Shown: positions 15,315 through 18,557 of the stretch, piece by piece | Numbering within the stretch: the stretch's first letter is position 1 | Layout: each line of letters begins with the position of its first letter | Origin: JAJZMA01 sp021850405 | GTDB taxonomy: Bacteria; Chloroflexota; Dormibacteria; Aeolococcales; Aeolococcaceae | Assembly (NCBI GenBank): GCA_027365835.1 | Contig: DAHXLU010000098.1 | Location: forward strand, 1-18,557 | Reading direction: 5' to 3' | DNA: 18,557 nucleotides | Position numbers and translations under genes: made by a program | The notes under the pieces: model-generated | Told to the model about the DNA's origin: nothing | The model's database searches: none | Seen by the model: only the letters and a program-made list of their open reading frames with translations

Positions 15315-15318
15315 TGTT

Positions 15319-16224
15319 CTACTCCTTCAAAAATGCGTCCATGATCCTGGCGAAGCGGTCCCCCTGTTCCAGGTATGCGAAATGGCCACCCCCTTCCAGG
15401 ACCACAAGCACTCCGTTGGGCAGGAGCTGCTCCATCACCCGTCCCTGGGAAAGAGGGGTCTCCTGGTCCATCTCCCCCCATACAAGGAGTACGGGATGCG
15501 GCACTGCAGGGAGGAAAGGGCGAAGGTCTTCATTGACCACCCGCACGAACGTACCCCGCATGACGCCCACCGCCTGCCGGTAATCTGGAGAACCAGCATT
15601 TGCAGTTATCTTCGCGAGACGCCGCTCCAGCGGCGCAGGCAGAGCACCTGCATGAGACAGCCGGCGCGCTGTGCGAAATGCAGCCACCCTCCCACGGTAC
15701 CGAAGCCCGCGGGCCGGGCGCACTCCAGCAGCGCCGGTAAGCAGCAACCGGCTAACGCGCGCATGGTGTGCCGCTGCAAGCTTGATTGCTACCCGGGCGC
15801 CAAACGAATGCGCGACAATATCAACCTTTTCCAGGCCCCTTGCGTCCATAAGCGACAGCACCCAGCCAACGTAGTCATCAACACAAAAAGGACGGTCGGG
15901 TGGAGGAGTCCCGCCAAACCCGGGGAGGTCCGGTGCAACCACCCGATGGTCACGCTGCGCGTGTGTCACAAGATGTTCAAACAGTTTTCTCGATGCACCC
16001 CAGCCATGCAGCAGCAGAAGCGGGCTCCCCTCCCCACTGTCAGTCACGCTAGCTTCCACACCACCCCGCCCCTGCAGGAACCATGTAAAAGATGCCCTTC
16101 CTCGCCCCGCGCTGACCCTTTTGAGGTGAAAAGCGCCGCTCCTCCAGCGGCGCCGACAGGAGCGCACGAGCCACTCGTACAACCTGGTCCGCGCCAACCG
16201 TCTGGCAAGGCCTGGGCTGCCCAT
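15319..16224 (-). CDS. Alpha/beta hydrolase
   Basis: This is a serine hydrolase of the alpha/beta fold with unknown substrate, 301 aa if the ATG at 16224 is used. The oxyanion motif is HGWG (73-76). The nucleophile elbow is AHSFG with Ser140; the first residue is Ala-His rather than the common Gly. The likely acid is Asp253 (GEMDQ) and the likely base His281 (GGGHF). The N-terminal 50 residues are rich in Arg and lack a signal peptide; they could bind acidic lipid or RNA, or be an over-extension. A GTG near residue 56 (VEASVTDSG) is an alternative start. The stop is 4 nt before the MurF-like start, and the gene follows ddl by 30 nt. That position suggests a role in cell-wall precursor metabolism, perhaps as an esterase or amidase, but this is inference. 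Confidence 0.88.
   Translation of the reverse strand: MGSPGLARRLARTRLYEWLVRSCRRRWRSGAFHLKRVSAGRGRASFTWFLQGRGGVEASVTDSGEGSPLLLLHGWGASRKLFEHLVTHAQRDHRVVAPDLPGFGGTPPPDRPFCVDDYVGWVLSLMDARGLEKVDIVAHSFGARVAIKLAAAHHARVSRLLLTGAAGVRPARGLRYRGRVAAFRTARRLSHAGALPAPLERRLAKITANAGSPDYRQAVGVMRGTFVRVVNEDLRPFLPAVPHPVLLVWGEMDQETPLSQGRVMEQLLPNGVLVVLEGGGHFAYLEQGDRFARIMDAFLKE
15322..15327 (-). promoter_or_regulatory. Ribosome-binding site of the MurF-like gene
   Basis: The minus strand reads AAGGAG, ending 7 nt before GTG 15314. It supports the GTG start. It overlaps the last codons of the upstream hydrolase gene, so the two are probably translated together. Confidence 0.75.
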
Positions 16225-16254
16225 CCAGCCAGCTTCGCATGCCCGCTTTGCCCC

Positions 16255-17451
16255 TCACTTGCCAGACACAGGTGGGGCGCCTGACAACAGCCAGCTGTCG
16301 ATAGAATATGAGTGCTCGTCGCGCGCAAAGAACCGTCGGCGACTATCCGTCACTGCAGTCTCCAGGAGCCTGGGAAAGGAGAGCCCAGTCTCACTCCAGA
16401 GGTAAAAAGCCAGACTGCCCGGGATAGTGTTCAGTTCGTTGACGGTCAGTTTCCCACTTGCTTCATCCATCAGCAGGTCCACGCGCACTATGCCGTCAGC
16501 GCGGATGGCGGAATATGCCGCCATACTCATTTCCTGGACGCGTCGCGTGGTCGCTGCACCCAGCGGAGCGGGCACGATACGCCCTGCGTTCTTCATGCCT
16601 CCCTTGGCGGCTGGCGCTTGCGTACTCTTGCTCTCCCTGGCGGGCTGTTTTGCCCCTCCCATGTACTTGTCCACATAACTGACAAGGCCCCGCTTGGTGA
16701 GCTGCTCACACACTGACGCGACCGGTGCACCGTCCTTTCGCATTACGCTGCAGTTAATCTCGATAGCCCCCTCCTGGGATGGCTCTATGAGGGCGCCGTC
16801 TGTATACGAAAGTGCGAGCTCTATGGCGTCACCCAGTTCATCTGCCGAAGCTACCCTGGAGACCCCTATGCTGGATCCAAGGTTCCTTGGTTTAACGTAC
16901 ACCGGAAATCCAAATCCAGATGATATGCGCTCAGCGATCTGCGCCAGGCCGGGATCCTTTTGCCACACCATCAGATAGGGAAGAACAGGCACTCCTGCCG
17001 CCCCCAGGACCACCTTGGTGAGATGCTTGTCCATCCCAATCGCAGAGGCGGCAACATCGCACCCTATATAGGGAACATTCGCCATCTCCAGCAGCCCCTG
17101 TAGTGTCCCATCCTCCCCGAATGTACCGTGCACTAGAGGCAGCGCCACATCTATCGCAAGACTCCCTGCCCCAAACCGTCGCAGCCCATGTGCGCGCGGC
17201 TCCAGAACCAGCCTGCCCTCCCCAAAGCTCATCCTCACCATCTGGAGCCGTCGCATCAAGGATGCAATGTCCGCAAAGGCCGAAAGTTCACGCAGGGCCG
17301 TGCCCGTATACCACTGACCGTCTTTCCCTATATAGACTGGTACTATGGAAAAGTCGGTGTCGTCCAGGGCTGCCATTGCCTGATGCGCCGTAAGTACAGA
17401 TACCTCATGCTCGACGGACCTGCCCCCGAAAATTACGCCAATACTGGTCAA
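16255..17451 (-). CDS. ddl: D-alanine--D-alanine ligase family protein
   Basis: This ATP-grasp ligase joins two D-alanines for the peptidoglycan stem; at 398 aa it is longer than E. coli DdlB (306). Conserved parts include FGGRSVEHEVS (8-18, with the catalytic Glu at 14) and VHGTFGEDG. VKPRNLGSSIGVS (176-188) supplies the ATP-grasp Ser. The C-terminal ATP/metal site is NELNTIPGS (338-346). A Lys-, Ala- and Gly-rich loop (about 264-292) is inserted after KYMGG, where short Ddls have a compact omega loop. The TTG start overlaps the murB stop by 4 nt and has GGGAG 7 nt upstream. Canonical D-Ala-D-Ala activity is likely from context, but a D-Ala-D-X variant of the VanA-like branch cannot be ruled out by reading alone. 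Confidence 0.94.
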   Translation of the reverse strand: MTSIGVIFGGRSVEHEVSVLTAHQAMAALDDTDFSIVPVYIGKDGQWYTGTALRELSAFADIASLMRRLQMVRMSFGEGRLVLEPRAHGLRRFGAGSLAIDVALPLVHGTFGEDGTLQGLLEMANVPYIGCDVAASAIGMDKHLTKVVLGAAGVPVLPYLMVWQKDPGLAQIAERISSGFGFPVYVKPRNLGSSIGVSRVASADELGDAIELALSYTDGALIEPSQEGAIEINCSVMRKDGAPVASVCEQLTKRGLVSYVDKYMGGAKQPARESKSTQAPAAKGGMKNAGRIVPAPLGAATTRRVQEMSMAAYSAIRADGIVRVDLLMDEASGKLTVNELNTIPGSLAFYLWSETGLSFPRLLETAVTDSRRRFFARDEHSYSIDSWLLSGAPPVSGK

Positions 17452-18341
17452 TCCTTTTCTCCCATAACCACTATCTCCGGCTCCAGGGTGACCCCAAACT
17501 GCCTGGACACCCTTTCTCGCCCCAGCTCCAGAAGAGCAAGCACATCGGCAGCCCTGGCGTGCCGCACATTCACTATAAAGTTTGCGTGCACGGGCGACAC
17601 CTGTGCTCCACCCAGAACCATCCCTTTCATTCCGGCTGCCTCGAGCAGCCGCCCGGCATAGTCCCCTTCTGGATTCTTGAATACACTGCCCAGCGAACGA
17701 ATACCGTAAGGTTGTGACGCTTTGCGCTGTTGCTGGATTGCTTTAACCTCCTGCTGCAGGACGTGCGGGTCGCTGCGCCCTACTGTGAAAGTGCCAGACA
17801 CAATCATAAGATCGATCCAGTCCCGCTTGAAGCGCGAGTCCCGGTATCCAAACTCGCACTCTTCTGCGCTGATGGTCCGGCTGTTTCCTCTGGTGTCAAG
17901 TACTTCACATTGCACGAGCACACCTGCTATCTCAGAGCCAAACGCTCCAGCGTTGCCCCGTATACTTCCCCCAGTGCTTCCTGGAACCCCGATACCAAAG
18001 GACAGGCCTGAAAAGCCCTGGCGAGCAGCATCGAGCGCGAGTCTGGGCATCATGGTTCCAGCAGACACCAGGAGGCCCTCGGCGGTCATATTCACCTCTT
18101 TGTGGGCAAGCTGGACGACAAGCCCGCGCACGCCACGGTCCAGAATAAGGGTATTGCTGCCAGCTCCAATCGGCGTAACCGGGATACCCATACTGGTCGC
18201 TGCTGCAACAACTTCGGCAAGCGATTCAACCGTAGGCGCAGAAAAGAACCAGTCGGCCGGTCCTCCGACTCCAAACTGACTGTGTCGGGAAAGGGGCTCG
18301 TCCGTCCTTACTCCTGGAAACAGCTCTGCCAGGCTAGGCAT
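17448..18341 (-). CDS. murB: UDP-N-acetylenolpyruvoylglucosamine reductase, type II
   Basis: MurB reduces UDP-GlcNAc-enolpyruvate to UDP-MurNAc using FAD and NADPH. The protein is 297 aa from ATG 18341. FAD-binding motifs are GAGSNTLI (59-66) and GSIRGNAGAFG (125-135 region). YRDSRFK (166-172) carries the conserved Arg, GSVFKNP holds the catalytic Ser219, and LEPEI holds Glu289. The short C-terminal region with HANFIVN marks the type II form. The frame extends to a GTG at 18395, but ATG 18341 sits at the family start, has GGGGA 8 nt upstream and overlaps the murC stop by only 8 nt. The longer form would overlap murC by 62 nt. It is part of the murC-murB-ddl overlap chain. Confidence 0.97.
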   Translation of the reverse strand: MPSLAELFPGVRTDEPLSRHSQFGVGGPADWFFSAPTVESLAEVVAAATSMGIPVTPIGAGSNTLILDRGVRGLVVQLAHKEVNMTAEGLLVSAGTMMPRLALDAARQGFSGLSFGIGVPGSTGGSIRGNAGAFGSEIAGVLVQCEVLDTRGNSRTISAEECEFGYRDSRFKRDWIDLMIVSGTFTVGRSDPHVLQQEVKAIQQQRKASQPYGIRSLGSVFKNPEGDYAGRLLEAAGMKGMVLGGAQVSPVHANFIVNVRHARAADVLALLELGRERVSRQFGVTLEPEIVVMGEKD

Positions 18342-18557
18342 CTGGCCGTCCCCGGAGCATGTCGAGCGCGCGCCTGGCGATGTCATCAAAGCCACGCACG
18401 GTCATGCAGAGTATTACGTCCTTTTCTCCAACAACTGCGGAGAGCTTCCGGAGTGCGTCTTCGGGCGAACTTACAGTTGTTGTCGCTACCCCGCGCTCAC
18501 GCAGGGCCGACACCAGCCGTCCACTGTCCACAGACTCTTCATCCTTTCTCTCCCTTG
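18334..18557 (-). CDS. murC: UDP-N-acetylmuramate--L-alanine ligase, C-terminal part (truncated by the window)
   Basis: The frame is open to the window edge and encodes about the last 74 residues of a Mur ligase. RERKDEESVDSGRLVSAL resembles the MurC segment that follows the conserved Ala-Arg-Glu region. The remainder (LRERGVATTTV and EKDVILCMTVRGFDDIARRALDML) matches the end of the MurC glutamate-ligase domain. In MurC the gene's C-terminus usually reads GAGD or similar; here it is MTVRGFD, so the assignment leans on the segment pattern and on the order murC-murB-ddl. The stop overlaps the start of murB by 8 nt. The catalytic part lies outside the window. MurC would add L-Ala to UDP-MurNAc. 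Confidence 0.82.
   Translation of the reverse strand, partial: RERKDEESVDSGRLVSALRERGVATTTVSSPEDALRKLSAVVGEKDVILCMTVRGFDDIARRALDMLRGRPDA

Noticed and set aside
16225..16257. Read-through fusion of Ddl and the hydrolase
   Set aside because: The two genes are in the same frame, separated by one TGA and ten open codons. TGA is used as a normal stop throughout the window, so an ordinary stop is the simpler reading.
18342..18395. Longer murB start at GTG 18395
   Set aside because: It would overlap murC by 62 nt and add 18 residues unlike MurB; ATG 18341 fits the family start and has a nearby ribosome-binding site.
1..18557. Mobile element, defence system or CRISPR array
   Set aside because: No transposase, integrase, nuclease cassette or direct-repeat array was seen in any frame or at any gap; the genes are housekeeping genes in a coherent order.

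Overview
The window is a compact block of bacterial housekeeping genes, all encoded on the minus strand, so transcription runs from high to low coordinates. It holds the 3' part of a dcw (division and cell wall) cluster followed by an ileS/lspA/rluD/gmk/priA block. No tRNA, rRNA, CRISPR array, insertion sequence or phage gene was seen. Base composition is fairly GC-rich and even, apart from an AT-rich gap between ftsA and ftsZ. The host is a bacterium with FtsA, a type II (short) MurB, nrdR directly behind ftsZ, and frequent TTG/GTG starts. No sporulation genes follow ftsZ, and FtsA is usually absent from Actinobacteria. This fits Chloroflexota or a neighbouring Terrabacteria lineage best, but the taxonomic call is an inference with low confidence.

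In order of transcription, the right part (18557 to 13611) encodes the end of MurC, then MurB, a Ddl-type D-Ala-D-Ala ligase, an alpha/beta hydrolase and a membrane-anchored MurF-like ligase. The first three genes overlap and the last two are 4 nt apart. The middle part (13537 to 8719) carries ftsQ, a zinc-type MDR dehydrogenase coupled to ftsQ by a 1-nt stop/start overlap, then ftsA and ftsZ. ftsA and ftsZ are preceded by gaps of about 220 and 260 nt that may hold promoters and leaders. Behind ftsZ come a GNRA-capped hairpin, nrdR and yggS. After a gap of about 207 nt come ileS, lspA, rluD, gmk and priA, which overlap or nearly touch. The last 174 nt after priA hold a 9-bp inverted repeat and no recognisable gene.

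The functions fit together. MurC, MurB, Ddl and the MurF-like enzyme serve peptidoglycan precursor synthesis. FtsQ, FtsA and FtsZ serve the divisome. LspA serves lipoprotein maturation, and Gmk and NrdR serve nucleotide supply. IleS and RluD serve translation, and PriA serves replication restart.

The most interesting points are four. The MurF-like ligase has five predicted membrane segments where the UDP-substrate domain should be, and sits beside a Ddl and a hydrolase as a possible functional module. The only IleRS in view carries GIHH instead of the HxGH signature. A dehydrogenase is wedged between ftsQ and ftsA. Conserved motifs are altered in PriA (DEED) and LspA (loss of the first-helix Asp).
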